Positions 25,247-34,690 of a stretch of DNA of 64,000 bases are shown here, piece by piece; within the stretch, counting starts at the first letter, position 1, and each line of letters starts with the position of its first letter. The notes below the pieces were generated by a model. That model had not been told where the DNA came from, ran no database searches, and saw only the letters and a program-made list of their open reading frames with translations. Origin of the DNA: TMED27 sp963922705 (lineage in GTDB: Bacteria > Pseudomonadota > Alphaproteobacteria > Micavibrionales > Micavibrionaceae); assembly GCA_963922705.1 (NCBI GenBank), contig CAWUJS010000002.1:8348-72347 (forward strand). The letters run 5' to 3'. The position numbers and the translations under genes are program-made.

Positions 25247-25900
25247 TTAAGATTGCCCGGAAATGTGCTTCACAACATCATTATAAACATAATCCGCATC
25301 ATCATCCATACGGTAAATGCTAAGCAATTGGTTATCCTTACCCATTAAATAAATATAACTCGAATGATCCACCGTATAGTCATTTTGTTCTGAATCATCA
25401 ACTTTGCGTGCAAAAATCTTGTACGCTTTTATAACAAAATCAATTTGCGGCTGCGTCCCGGTCAGACCAATCAATTTCGGATGAAACAAACTCACATAAT
25501 CTTTCATGACAGGGACAGTATCACGCTCTGGATCAACCGTAATAAAAAGCGGTTGAGTCTGCTCGGCAAGCACAGGCTTACTTTTTTCAAGCGCAGTCAT
25601 AACCCGTGACATTTTTTGCAATTCTGTTGGGCAAATGGCTGGACAGTATGTGAAACCGAAATAGATGAGCTGATATTGATCCGCATAATCTTTTTCGGTG
25701 ACATTTTTGCCGGTATGATCCGTCAAGCTAAATGGTCCGCCAATCTCAAGACCCGCAACAGGCAGAGGCTTTTCCGAAGATAGCCCCTGCTGAGTAATAC
25801 GCGCAGATTCAAACTTTACCTGATACCATGCCGTGCCCGCGCCAATGATTAGCGCGACAATCGCCAATACGAATATTCGAACCAATTTCTCTTTCATCAC
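25247..25900 (-). CDS. SCO1/SenC-family copper chaperone
   Basis: The 217-residue protein has an N-terminal membrane anchor (about 7-27) and a thioredoxin-like domain with the copper-binding CPAIC in YFGFTYCPAICPTELQKM (about 95-112) and the distant His in DYTVDHSSYIYLM. SCO proteins deliver copper to the CuA site of cytochrome oxidase or act in redox control. No oxidase genes are adjacent. Confidence 0.93.
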   Translation of the reverse strand: MMKEKLVRIFVLAIVALIIGAGTAWYQVKFESARITQQGLSSEKPLPVAGLEIGGPFSLTDHTGKNVTEKDYADQYQLIYFGFTYCPAICPTELQKMSRVMTALEKSKPVLAEQTQPLFITVDPERDTVPVMKDYVSLFHPKLIGLTGTQPQIDFVIKAYKIFARKVDDSEQNDYTVDHSSYIYLMGKDNQLLSIYRMDDDADYVYNDVVKHISGQS

Positions 25901-25962
25901 AAAATGCCTCTTGTTTACAATGGATAAAGATGTATGCTTATTGATACAAAAAGTAAAGATGA

Positions 25963-26043
25963 AACCTTGGCGGTGCGCCTTGTAATATTTGCGCTGAGAT
26001 ATACGCCCATAACTTGATCCGGCTTAAATCGGCGTAAGGAAAG
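25963..26043 (+). promoter_or_regulatory. TPP riboswitch (THI element)
   Basis: The leader has the THI-box landmarks in order: CTTGGCGGTGCGCC, GCGCTGAGATATACGCCCAT, AACTTGATCCGGCTTAAATCGG and CGTAAGGAA. CTGAGA and the TGATCCGG...CGTAAGG blocks are the conserved TPP-binding cores. It ends about ten bases before the 26053 start, so thiamine pyrophosphate would control both this gene and thiC, probably by hiding the ribosome site AAGGAAAGGAA. Confidence 0.88.
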
Positions 26044-26052
26044 GAACTAAAC

Positions 26053-26418
26053 ATGCCTCATATTATCGTTGAATATAGCGATACGCTCTCAATGGACATA
26101 TCTGAACTTACAAAAGAATTACACAATACTCTGGGTGATCTTCCTACAGTCGATATTAATACAGTGCGTACACGCGCTATGCCAGTTCAGCATACAATCA
26201 CAGGCGCAGAAGGTTACGCTAAGACACTCATTCACATTACGCTCAAACTCTTGCCAGGACGTGATGATGCTCTACGAAAAACAATGGCGCAGGCTTTATT
26301 CGAAGCCGCCTATCAAAATCGACCTGATGATAACACAACCATAACAGTAGAAACTGTCGAGCTGCATGAACCCAGCTATTCTAAATTTAGCCTGAAGAGG
26401 AGATCAAGTGATGTCTAA
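26053..26418 (+). CDS. 5-carboxymethyl-2-hydroxymuconate isomerase-like protein
   Basis: The 121-residue protein starts MPHIIVEYSDTL, the Pro1-type N-terminus of the CHMI/tautomerase superfamily. Segments VRTRAMPVQHTITGAEGYAK and ITLKLLPGRDD also follow the CHMI pattern. The known family acts in homoprotocatechuate breakdown, but no such genes are nearby. The gene lies directly behind a TPP riboswitch and overlaps thiC by 8 bases, so a job linked to thiamine synthesis is inferred. The reaction is unknown. Confidence 0.85.
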   Translation: MPHIIVEYSDTLSMDISELTKELHNTLGDLPTVDINTVRTRAMPVQHTITGAEGYAKTLIHITLKLLPGRDDALRKTMAQALFEAAYQNRPDDNTTITVETVELHEPSYSKFSLKRRSSDV

Positions 26419-28225
26419 AGACCAAGCAAATACCAATGCAATTTGCCCATCAACAACGCATGTTACACGCGGCGCATTAACCGGATCAAAGAAAGTGTAT
26501 ATCGGCGAGCATCGGGTCCCCATGCGCGAGATTATGCTCGAAGATCCTGATCAGGCAAGTATTACCGTTTATGATACATCCGGCCCCTATACGGATGATT
26601 CTATTGAACTTGACATCATGAAAGGCCTTCCAACCCGCCGTAAAGACTGGATTTTAGAGCGCGGTGATGTTGAAGAAGTAGAAGGCCGCACTGTAAAACC
26701 CATAGATAACGGCTATAAAGATGAAGCAGCCTTGGAGCGCCGTAAGATTAAGCATGAGAAATTCCCGGCTTCGCCTGAAAAACCTCTACGTGCAAAAGCA
26801 GGACAAAATGTCACACAAATGCATTATGCGCGCAAAGGCATTATTACGCCGGAAATGGAATTTATCGCTATCCGCGAAAATCAGGCACGTGAGCAAGCGC
26901 GTAACGAAGTCTATAATCGCGCACATGGCGGCGAGGGTTTCGGCGCGCATCTTCCTGATTTCATTGATGCTGAGTTTGTTCGAAAAGAAGTCGCCGAAGG
27001 CCGTGCGATTATCCCTGCCAATATCAATCACCCTGAATCAGAACCGATGATTATCGGGCGTAATTTCCTTGTGAAAATCAACGCCAATATCGGTAACTCT
27101 GCCGTCACAAGCTCTATCGGCGAAGAGGTTGACAAAATGGTATGGGCAACGCGCTGGGGGGCGGATACCATTATGGATCTCTCCACGGGAAAAGACATTC
27201 ACGATACACGCGAATGGATCTTGCGCAACTCGCCCGTACCTATCGGCACTGTACCTATCTATCAGGCATTGGAAAAAGTAAATGGCGTTGCAGAAGACCT
27301 GACGTGGGAGATTTTCCGCGATACTCTCATTGAACAAGCCGAGCAAGGCGTTGATTATTTCACTATCCATGCCGGTGTACGTCTTCCCTTTATTCAGCAT
27401 ACAGCAGAGCGCATCACGGGGATCGTATCACGCGGCGGCTCAATCATGGCGAAATGGTGCATGGCGCATCACCGTGAAAGCTTCCTTTATACCAAGTTCG
27501 AGGAAATCTGTGAGATCATGAAAGCGTACGACGTCTCATTTTCTCTTGGTGACGGCCTTCGCCCCGGTGCGATTATGGACGCCAATGACCGCGCGCAATT
27601 TGCCGAGCTGAAAACGCTGGGCGAGCTAACACAAATCGCATGGAAACATGACGTACAGGTGATGATCGAAGGGCCGGGACATGTACCGATGCATATGATC
27701 AAAGAAAATATGACCAAGCAACTGGATGAGTGCTATGAAGCACCATTTTATACGCTAGGGCCCCTGACAACCGATATCGCGCCCGGCTATGATCACATCA
27801 CAAGCGCGATCGGCGCGGCGCAAATCGGCTGGTATGGCACGGCGATGCTATGCTATGTCACACCAAAAGAGCATTTGGGTCTTCCCAACCGCGATGATGT
27901 GAAAACTGGTGTAATCACATACAAAATCGCCGCCCATGCCGCGGATTTGGCAAAAGGCCATCCCGGCGCGCAAAAACGGGATAATGCTTTATCAAAAGCA
28001 AGATTCGAGTTTCGCTGGAACGATCAGTTTAACCTATCCCTCGACCCTGATACGGCACGTTCAATGCATGATGAAACCCTGCCCGCCGAAGGCCACAAAG
28101 CAGCTTCTTTTTGCTCTATGTGCGGTCCGAAATTCTGCTCCATGAAAATCACACAAGAAGTGCGGGAATTTGCAACAAATAAAGCTAAACTGGCTACTGA
28201 AGGTAAAAAGCGTCAAGCTGCATGA
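26411..28225 (+). CDS. thiC: Phosphomethylpyrimidine synthase ThiC
   Basis: This 604-residue radical-SAM enzyme turns aminoimidazole ribotide into the thiamine pyrimidine. Seen: NGYKDEAALERRK near the N-terminus, NIGNSAVTSSIGEEVDKM, WGADTIMDLSTGKDIHDTREWILRN, GDGLRPGAIMDANDRAQ, EGPGHVPMHMI, and the iron-sulfur motif CSMCGPKFCSM near the end. I take the second of two near starts (ATG 26411, GTG 26408) for its spacing to GAGGAG. It is translationally coupled to the CHMI-like gene and controlled by the TPP riboswitch. Confidence 0.97.
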   Translation: MSKDQANTNAICPSTTHVTRGALTGSKKVYIGEHRVPMREIMLEDPDQASITVYDTSGPYTDDSIELDIMKGLPTRRKDWILERGDVEEVEGRTVKPIDNGYKDEAALERRKIKHEKFPASPEKPLRAKAGQNVTQMHYARKGIITPEMEFIAIRENQAREQARNEVYNRAHGGEGFGAHLPDFIDAEFVRKEVAEGRAIIPANINHPESEPMIIGRNFLVKINANIGNSAVTSSIGEEVDKMVWATRWGADTIMDLSTGKDIHDTREWILRNSPVPIGTVPIYQALEKVNGVAEDLTWEIFRDTLIEQAEQGVDYFTIHAGVRLPFIQHTAERITGIVSRGGSIMAKWCMAHHRESFLYTKFEEICEIMKAYDVSFSLGDGLRPGAIMDANDRAQFAELKTLGELTQIAWKHDVQVMIEGPGHVPMHMIKENMTKQLDECYEAPFYTLGPLTTDIAPGYDHITSAIGAAQIGWYGTAMLCYVTPKEHLGLPNRDDVKTGVITYKIAAHAADLAKGHPGAQKRDNALSKARFEFRWNDQFNLSLDPDTARSMHDETLPAEGHKAASFCSMCGPKFCSMKITQEVREFATNKAKLATEGKKRQAA

Positions 28226-28394
28226 CAACGAAAGAGGCCAAAAAACCATCGTCTGAGCACGCTTTTGAATTCCATCTTCAGGAGCACACGGAATGCCCGA
28301 GCAAAACGTTGATTTGTTACTTTTAAAGCGGCATGCACTTTGTTCAGTTTTTGAAAATAGGTGTCAACCATACAAGTTAAAAGCTTAAAAGTCA

Positions 28395-29615
28395 TCAATC
28401 CTCAACTGTAAATACAGAAACCATAATAGCTACAGCAGCAACATGGAACATCAACCCTATCCAAAGCCCTTGCCAAAGACCATAAGCTAGTGATGCGGGC
28501 ACAAGCACTGCCATCACTGTCGGCAAAAATATTTTTTGCTGAACAAGATTACATTGGTTTTCGAGTTTGGTAAAAAGGGCATAGATCAAGCCAATCAATA
28601 TTGAAATCCCCAGCAACCCAAATTCCATCCATATTTGAACCACGAAATTATGCGGATGCAAAACATCACTTTCATCTGAGAAAATATATTGAGAGTCAAA
28701 ATCCGTTACGTCTCTTGTGGCTTCTATACCATAGCCAAGCCAAGGACTTTGGAGCGCATAACGACTGATATAATCCCAAATTTCAAGACGGTCACCAGCA
28801 TATCCTTTCGCCAAGACGGGAATATTTTGAAGGTCTTGCGCAAAATTTTCATACACATAGCTCGTCACAAATGGCGTTGCTAAAATCAAAACTATGATTG
28901 CATATTTCAATATTTTCCAGGCCATTTTGAATTGATAAGGGAACAAAAATAAAGTTGCACTCCCAACCAGTAAAGCAAGCTGTGCTGACTGGCTGCGCGA
29001 TATAAAAACAGCGATAGCAAGCGGTATAAACACCAAAATCGCTTTATAGCTATTGTATTTTAACGATAACAACCCAAAGATTGAAAAAGAGTACAATACA
29101 AGCGCCACGCTACCCCGGTTAAAGTCCGTTGGGTCGGCAATATGCGATACTGGCATGCCTCTCACAAGATCATGTAAAACACCTTGCATGATCATTTCAA
29201 AAATTAAAAATATTGAAGCGGCGATAAATCCAATGGGTAAATATTTTTCCAACGGTTTTAATTGATCTTTGTTCAAAGAGGTAGCCAAGCTGATCAATAA
29301 AATTTGCGGCGGCAATAGTGCTAACAGCTTAAAAACCTTAGCTTTTGACGTATCAAAATATTTTGCCCATAAAAGGCTGGAAGCCGAAAGCACAAGGATC
29401 AACACCACTAATATCGTTGTTTCTTTTGATATTTTTGGCTTATTTTGGCCAAAAAGAAAGTAAAGTCCAAAAAAGATAACAGCTGTTATAGCGGGAATGA
29501 ACGCATAGCTACGCGGCATATTAATGCTAAAGAAAGGTGTAATCGCTGTGATAAGGCAAAAAGCGGTAAGAATGTACGTTTCTGATAGTTTATTCTTGGC
29601 TAAAGTAACGGTCAA
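28395..29615 (-). CDS. O-antigen ligase/polymerase-like membrane protein
   Basis: The 406-residue protein has about ten hydrophobic segments and a large periplasmic loop with HPHNFVVQIWMEFGLLG (about 330-346), the hallmark of Wzy_C/WaaL-family proteins; GYAGDRLEIWDYISRYALQSPWLGYG precedes it in the expected place. Such proteins join or polymerise O-antigen or other glycans on the periplasmic side. It overlaps the lptB stop by 4 bases and thus belongs to the LPS export operon. Confidence 0.85.
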   Translation of the reverse strand: MTVTLAKNKLSETYILTAFCLITAITPFFSINMPRSYAFIPAITAVIFFGLYFLFGQNKPKISKETTILVVLILVLSASSLLWAKYFDTSKAKVFKLLALLPPQILLISLATSLNKDQLKPLEKYLPIGFIAASIFLIFEMIMQGVLHDLVRGMPVSHIADPTDFNRGSVALVLYSFSIFGLLSLKYNSYKAILVFIPLAIAVFISRSQSAQLALLVGSATLFLFPYQFKMAWKILKYAIIVLILATPFVTSYVYENFAQDLQNIPVLAKGYAGDRLEIWDYISRYALQSPWLGYGIEATRDVTDFDSQYIFSDESDVLHPHNFVVQIWMEFGLLGISILIGLIYALFTKLENQCNLVQQKIFLPTVMAVLVPASLAYGLWQGLWIGLMFHVAAVAIMVSVFTVED

Positions 29616-30376
29616 AGCTTAAATCCTTCGCCAAGATAAACACGTTTAACATCATCACTATTCACAATCTCGTCCGCATTGCCTTCCATGAGAACATGCC
29701 CGTCGTGCAAGATGTACGCCCTATCAACAATATCCAGACAATCACGTACATTGTGATCTGTAATGAGTACACCAATGCCACGATCCTTGAGGTGCGATAT
29801 TAACCCTCTTATGTCCGAAACTGCTATAGGATCAATCCCGGCTAATGGCTCATCAAGAAGAATAAACTCAGGCCTTGCAGAAAGTGCTCTGGCGATTTCA
29901 ACGCGTCTGCGTTCACCCCCTGATAATGCAATGGCGGGTGTACGTCTTAAATGAGATATTCCAAATTCACTCATTAAATCTTCCAATAAAAGATCCTGCT
30001 CTTCCTTTGAAAGATTTTGCGATTCCAAAACAGCGCGAATATTCTCTTCAACGCTTAAACCTCTAAAAATTGAAGATTCTTGCGGCAGATACCCAATACC
30101 AAGGCGCGCCCGTCGGTACATGGGAAGATTTGTAATGTCTTGCCCATCTAAAATTATCGTACCGCTATCCGGTGCTATCAGCCCTGTTGTGATATAAAAG
30201 CTTGTCGTTTTTCCTGCGCCATTCGGACCCAATAAGGCAACGGCCTCACCGCGCTGTAAAGAAAAAGATACATCGCGCAAGACTGGTCTTTTTTTATAGC
30301 TCTTTGAAAGATGATTAATACGAAGCCCTTTGGGAACCTCTTTCAAACGTGGTTTTTTTAGGATGTCTGTATGCAT
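29612..30376 (-). CDS. lptB: LPS export ABC transporter ATPase LptB
   Basis: The 254-residue ATPase has Walker A LLGPNGAGKTTSFYITTG, signature ALSGGERRRVEIARAL and Walker B FILLDEPLAGIDPIAV; GYLPQESSIFRGLSVEENI is typical of LptB. It drives lipopolysaccharide extraction with LptFG and LptC. It follows lptA by 55 bases. The alphaproteobacterial order lptC-lptA-lptB is kept, but rpoN, which often follows, is replaced here by the ligase-like gene. Confidence 0.96.
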   Translation of the reverse strand: MHTDILKKPRLKEVPKGLRINHLSKSYKKRPVLRDVSFSLQRGEAVALLGPNGAGKTTSFYITTGLIAPDSGTIILDGQDITNLPMYRRARLGIGYLPQESSIFRGLSVEENIRAVLESQNLSKEEQDLLLEDLMSEFGISHLRRTPAIALSGGERRRVEIARALSARPEFILLDEPLAGIDPIAVSDIRGLISHLKDRGIGVLITDHNVRDCLDIVDRAYILHDGHVLMEGNADEIVNSDDVKRVYLGEGFKL

Positions 30377-30431
30377 AGTTTTTAAAAATTATTTATCACA
30401 ATTTAGCGTTATGAGCCTACAACTTCCAGCG

Positions 30432-31241
30432 CTATTCACCAGAGCCGGGATAAAAAACCGCTTTCACCCGACCATTATTACTTTGACCGCCGCCAAAAAT
30501 ACGACTTGTATTGGTGGTAAGATCGATTTCGGCACGTTCTCCTTGAAGGATATTAGGGCCTCTTGTAATGATGATATTGCCCTTCATCTCTGCTTTATTG
30601 ATGTCAGCACGGTAAATTCCATACGCCCCCGTAATTGTCTCAGTCATTGTCGTAATCACAACATTATTCTTCGCCTCCAAACTCTCTAAAACACGCTCAC
30701 CTTTTGCATTTTCCTTGAAAATAGCTGATATATGATGAGCCTCAAGCGTATCATTGCCGCCATTTTGGTTGGCACGCAGCACCTTGGCATTGCCGATAGC
30801 AGTTAATTTTCCTTTATCAACATAGTATTCAAATTTTTCTTCTGCTGTTACGGTTTGATCCGGTGAAATCATGCGTAAATTTTCACCTGTCATTGTGGCA
30901 AGACTTTGATCGAGATTATAAACGGCATGATCACCATAAGCTGTTGCATTTTGCGTGCTGATAATAACATTCTCATCTGCATTGATTTGCGAGATTTCAA
31001 AACGCCCCTGCATGCCTTCTCTGTAGGCAGCCGATAAGATTTGTGCTTCGATGGATGATGTTTTTTGTAAGGCCTTTGCATTGCCTTTTGCAATGAGTTT
31101 TTGGTCTGCACGATGCCATTCCAAAACATCATCGGCAGTAATTTCCAGCGGCTCTTTTTCATTGGATGGCCGACTCTCTTGTGCTGCAAGACTTACCGGA
31201 TAGAAAAGCAAAAAAATGAAAACGAAGCGTGCAAAGATCAT
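30432..31241 (-). CDS. lptA: LptA/OstA-like periplasmic LPS transport protein
   Basis: The 269-residue protein has a signal peptide (MIFARFVFIFLLFYPVSLAAQ). Its mature part has OstA-like beta-jellyroll repeats: PLEITADDVLEWHRADQKLIAKGNA and MKGNIIITRGPNILQGERAEIDL near the end. LptA bridges the periplasm in LPS transport. It is longer than E. coli LptA (about 185), with an extra repeat. The start overlaps the lptC stop. Confidence 0.9.
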   Translation of the reverse strand: MIFARFVFIFLLFYPVSLAAQESRPSNEKEPLEITADDVLEWHRADQKLIAKGNAKALQKTSSIEAQILSAAYREGMQGRFEISQINADENVIISTQNATAYGDHAVYNLDQSLATMTGENLRMISPDQTVTAEEKFEYYVDKGKLTAIGNAKVLRANQNGGNDTLEAHHISAIFKENAKGERVLESLEAKNNVVITTMTETITGAYGIYRADINKAEMKGNIIITRGPNILQGERAEIDLTTNTSRIFGGGQSNNGRVKAVFYPGSGE

Positions 31242-32017
31242 GGAAGCAACTCTCCAAAACTATCTTTATTGTTAATGTTTAAAAGCATTTTCGCGGGCCC
31301 TTTAAAAATCACAATTTCATCAACGGCTGATGCCTCCATACCGTTAGAATGAATGTAACCTTGTGATCCCGCGAGATAAACGTTTTCGTTTGACCAGGCC
31401 TTATTATTATCAAGATCAACATGCATTATTGACGTTGTTAATTCATACCCACTGCTATGTGTCAGTACAACATCTTCCTGTAAATCAAGATGCTGCCTGA
31501 CTTGAAAATATTTTCCATTCTGCGCGCGCAAAGTCACCATTTCACCGGAATTCAAAGTCATCGTACCTGATGGGTTTTCAAGGAGCATCTCATCACTCTT
31601 ATAACGATTATCCTGTATCGCTTTTTCAGCAGTAAGCTTAAAAGGTTGCCCTTTTCCGTCCACACTTTCAAAATTTGGATTAATTAGCTCATTTTGGCCA
31701 ATTTCCTGTTCCATATTAAGTTTAATATCTTCTTGCTCAACAGGAATAATTTGATCACCTTCAAAATAATTCCAGTTAAAAATCATCATAATTAACAAAA
31801 ACGCTAAAATCGGAAGTGCAAATTGTAACTTTTTGATAAAACGTGAGTAACCACGATTAATATTTTCTGCAGTACTGATGCGTTCAGCCCGGAGATTATC
31901 GAGATGCGCAGGCTTATCATGTCGTCCAGTTTGCGCTCCATCCTGATACAATTCAAAATCTTTTAAATCATCATCTTGCATAGGCGCATCATAGTTCCAG
32001 ACACTAAACCTATGCAA
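31238..32017 (-). CDS. lptC: LptC-like LPS transport protein
   Basis: The 259-residue protein has a cytoplasmic head, one membrane helix (about 70-90; LQFALPILAFLLIMMIFNW) and a periplasmic LptC-type domain with NPFESVDGKGQPFKLTAEKA-like and NGKYFQVRQHLDLQEDVVLTHSSGYEL segments. LptC passes LPS from LptB2FG to LptA. Its start overlaps the kdsD stop and its stop overlaps lptA, so the genes are coupled. Confidence 0.88.
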   Translation of the reverse strand: MHRFSVWNYDAPMQDDDLKDFELYQDGAQTGRHDKPAHLDNLRAERISTAENINRGYSRFIKKLQFALPILAFLLIMMIFNWNYFEGDQIIPVEQEDIKLNMEQEIGQNELINPNFESVDGKGQPFKLTAEKAIQDNRYKSDEMLLENPSGTMTLNSGEMVTLRAQNGKYFQVRQHLDLQEDVVLTHSSGYELTTSIMHVDLDNNKAWSNENVYLAGSQGYIHSNGMEASAVDEIVIFKGPAKMLLNINNKDSFGELLP

Positions 32018-32996
32018 GTCCGGCTTGCAAACAATCTTGCAAACGAATCATGCCAACCATTTTATTATTCTCCATGACAATCAAACTACTGACATAATGC
32101 CCTGTTTGACCCGTCATAATGTTCATGGCTTCTACAGCAAGTGCATTGTGATGAATAATTTTTGGTGATTGTGTCATAATATCAGTTACGGATTTTTCCA
32201 TTAAATCAGGTCTCATATGTCGTTTTAAATCACCATCTGTAATGATGCCCTGGAGTGTTTCCTGATCATCCGTAATAATCACCGCACCCAGATTCTTGTC
32301 CGTCAGCGTAATAAGCGCATCACTCATCTTCGCTGTGCTGGGCACAAGCGGCATATCATTAACACCCACCATCAGTTCTGTCACTTTCATCAAGCGTTGT
32401 CCCAATTTACCGCCCGGATGAAAAACTTTATATTGCTCAGCCGTCAAACCCATACGCGCCAATAAAGCAACTGCAAGCGCATCCCCCAGCGCAATCATCA
32501 TGGTCGTTGATGTTGTGGGCGCTAAACCATTGGGGCAGGCTTCATCCATTTTGGGCATAACAAGCGGGATATCGGAATGCTTCGCGAGCGTGCTATCGCC
32601 ACTACTTGTAATCGCAATCAAAGGAATTTGATAGCGCCTTGTATAGTGAATAAGGTCGGAAAGCTCATTATTTTCACCGGAATTGGAAAGCATAAGCACA
32701 GCATCATTTTCCGTGATCATGCCCATATCACCGTGGCTCGCTTCGCCAGGATGGACAAAATAGGCAGGCGTTCCTGTTGACGCCATGGTTGCCGCTATTT
32801 TACGCGCAACATGCCCGCTTTTGCCAATACCGGCAACAATCAAACGCCCAGTCTGCTTACTATTTTTAATACCGTGAATTGTTTCAACCGCTTCAGAAAA
32901 AGCCACATCAATCGCATCCCCTAAAGCCTCCAACGCCCTGCTTTCTAGGGATAGAACATCACGGGCTTTTTGGATATTAATATCTATTTCTGGCAT
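32010..32996 (-). CDS. kdsD: Arabinose-5-phosphate isomerase (KdsD/KpsF)
   Basis: An N-terminal SIS domain (GRLIVAGIGKSGHVARKIAATMASTGTPAYFVHPGEASHGDMG, given here in two blocks: GRLIVAGIGKSGHV and FVHPGEASHGD) is followed by two CBS domains. It turns ribulose-5-phosphate into arabinose-5-phosphate, the first step to Kdo of LPS. I take ATG 32996 (MPEIDINIQKAR, 328 residues); a start at 33038 would overlap rnd by 31 bases. It lies between rnd and lptC as in many alphaproteobacteria. Confidence 0.93.
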   Translation of the reverse strand: MPEIDINIQKARDVLSLESRALEALGDAIDVAFSEAVETIHGIKNSKQTGRLIVAGIGKSGHVARKIAATMASTGTPAYFVHPGEASHGDMGMITENDAVLMLSNSGENNELSDLIHYTRRYQIPLIAITSSGDSTLAKHSDIPLVMPKMDEACPNGLAPTTSTTMMIALGDALAVALLARMGLTAEQYKVFHPGGKLGQRLMKVTELMVGVNDMPLVPSTAKMSDALITLTDKNLGAVIITDDQETLQGIITDGDLKRHMRPDLMEKSVTDIMTQSPKIIHHNALAVEAMNIMTGQTGHYVSSLIVMENNKMVGMIRLQDCLQAGLA

Positions 32997-33007
32997 AGGT
33001 TCAGACT

Positions 33008-33619
33008 CTAATGTGAAAAGAAATCTTCGTTGCGCCATCCTGCAAGGTCTAAATCTGCGATCACATGAATGGCATTAAAGACATTTCTGGCAAGTTCTGT
33101 CCTGCCTTCACGGGCAAGACGATGATCAAACTCTTCCTTTAAGGCATGCAGATATAAAACATCATTGGCCGCATATTCGCGTTGTGCTTCACTTAACTCT
33201 TCTGCCCCCCAATATGAGGATTGTTGTTGTTTGTTTAGTTCAACACCTAACAATTCACGGCAACACTCGCGTAGACCATGGCGATCAGTGTACGTGCGTA
33301 CAAGTTTTGATGCTGAACGCGTACAGTATACAGGATCGAGTGTTAGCCCTAAATATTTTTTAATAATAGCGACATCAAAACGCGCAAAATGAAAAAGCTT
33401 ATCACCTTTATTGTCTGTCAATAGTCTCTTCAAGTTCGGCGCATCATAACCATTACGATCTAACTGTACGATATGCGCATCGCCATCCCCGAATGAAAAT
33501 TGCAAAACACAAAGCGGATCACGCTGGGGTTTTAAGCCCATTGTTTCGGTATCAATGGCAATATCACCATCATGTTTAAGATTGTCGGGAATGTCATGTT
33601 TATAAAAGTAAATTGTCAT
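33008..33619 (-). CDS. rnd: Ribonuclease D-like 3'-5' exonuclease (short form)
   Basis: The 203-residue protein holds the DEDDy exonuclease domain: DIAIDTETMGLKPQRDP (DxE), FHFARFDVAIIKKYLG and YAANDVLYLHALKEEF (Y-x3-D). It lacks the HRDC domains of E. coli RNase D, as is usual for the short alphaproteobacterial form. Its role is 3' trimming of tRNA and other RNAs. It heads the kdsD-lpt operon. Confidence 0.92.
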   Translation of the reverse strand: MTIYFYKHDIPDNLKHDGDIAIDTETMGLKPQRDPLCVLQFSFGDGDAHIVQLDRNGYDAPNLKRLLTDNKGDKLFHFARFDVAIIKKYLGLTLDPVYCTRSASKLVRTYTDRHGLRECCRELLGVELNKQQQSSYWGAEELSEAQREYAANDVLYLHALKEEFDHRLAREGRTELARNVFNAIHVIADLDLAGWRNEDFFSH

Positions 33620-33807
33620 AGGTTTTTTATTTTAAGCTTTGTATTTTGTACAGTTTGATATCTTATTTTATGTCTAAAGTCAAACCTACGCTGGCAATCA
33701 GATTAAACTATTTTTAAAAATTTAAAATAAAGTCTTTTCAATTCAGGCTTTTTTAACGATCATAGATTAACACTGAAAGCTTAACTACCTATAAGCGGAG
33801 TTTTATC

Positions 33808-34650
33808 ATGCAAGTTATGATCATTGACAGAGAAGAAGCTGCTGCACAAATGGTTGCTGCTAAATTTGAGCGCTGGGGGCACAATGTTTCTATAGAACAG
33901 AATAGAGATAATGCCGTTCAAAGGGCTACTTCAGAAAAAATAGACGCGTTTCTGATTGATCCGGCACCAACGAACTCAATGCGTAATTTTATACTGGATT
34001 TACGACGTAAAGTTCCAAAATACGCCTATATATATTTATTTGCTGGCAATGTTTCTTTGGAAGATGCCATCAAATCAGGGGCAAATGATATTTTCCTCAA
34101 ACCCGTTGATCCCGAAATTGTTGATAGTAAGTTAGACAATATAACATATCTTCTTAATCTTGTAGAACGTATCAGCGACGACTCAGAAGATTTCCCAAGT
34201 GCGGGCGGCGTCATTGCAAAATCAGCATTTAATCAGTTATTTTTATCGGCTTTGGATCGTGCAGATCGTTACGGTGAACAAACCTATATCCTATTTATAT
34301 CGGTCAGCAATTATCAAGAAATCCTGGAAAAAGATGGCGCATATGCAGCAGATTATGCGGTTGCAAGATTATCCCAGTATCTCGTTAGACTGCGCAGACA
34401 AAGTGATATCATCGCACAAACTGCAAAGTACGAATATGCATTACTCTTGCAACGCCCTATTTATGAAACCGAACCCTATGAAGCTGCCAATCGTTTTGGC
34501 GAAAGCTTAAGCAAGTGCCAAGATATTGTTTCAAGTGGTGTTACACCGGTTGAAATTACTGTGTCTCTTATTGATCTTCCTGTTGGACAAATACGTCAAC
34601 AGCATGTCGTAAAGCCTTCAGAATTCAATGAAGAAAAAGAGGCTGAATAA
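33808..34650 (+). CDS. Receiver domain with degenerate GGDEF-like domain
   Basis: Residues 1-120 are a receiver: acidic site in MIIDREEAAAQ, likely phosphoacceptor Asp in AFLIDPAPTNS, conserved Lys in DIFLKPVDPE. Residues about 140-260 have the length and pattern of a GGDEF domain (LFLSALDRADRYGEQTYILFISV, AVARLSQYLVRLRRQSDIIAQ), but the GGDEF motif position reads AKYEYALLL, so no cyclase activity is expected. It could bind nucleotide or act as an adaptor. GGAG precedes the ATG. Confidence 0.75.
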   Translation: MQVMIIDREEAAAQMVAAKFERWGHNVSIEQNRDNAVQRATSEKIDAFLIDPAPTNSMRNFILDLRRKVPKYAYIYLFAGNVSLEDAIKSGANDIFLKPVDPEIVDSKLDNITYLLNLVERISDDSEDFPSAGGVIAKSAFNQLFLSALDRADRYGEQTYILFISVSNYQEILEKDGAYAADYAVARLSQYLVRLRRQSDIIAQTAKYEYALLLQRPIYETEPYEAANRFGESLSKCQDIVSSGVTPVEITVSLIDLPVGQIRQQHVVKPSEFNEEKEAE

Positions 34651-34690
34651 AGCAGAAAGAGTCAAAAGCCAAAAAATAGGAAAAAATTCC

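Noticed and set aside
28213..28398. 61-codon minus-strand frame after the ligase-like gene
   Set aside because: It overlaps the 3' end of thiC and the residues look like a shadow frame (Phe/Arg/Lys mix). The TGATG overlap with the ligase stop is suggestive but not enough.
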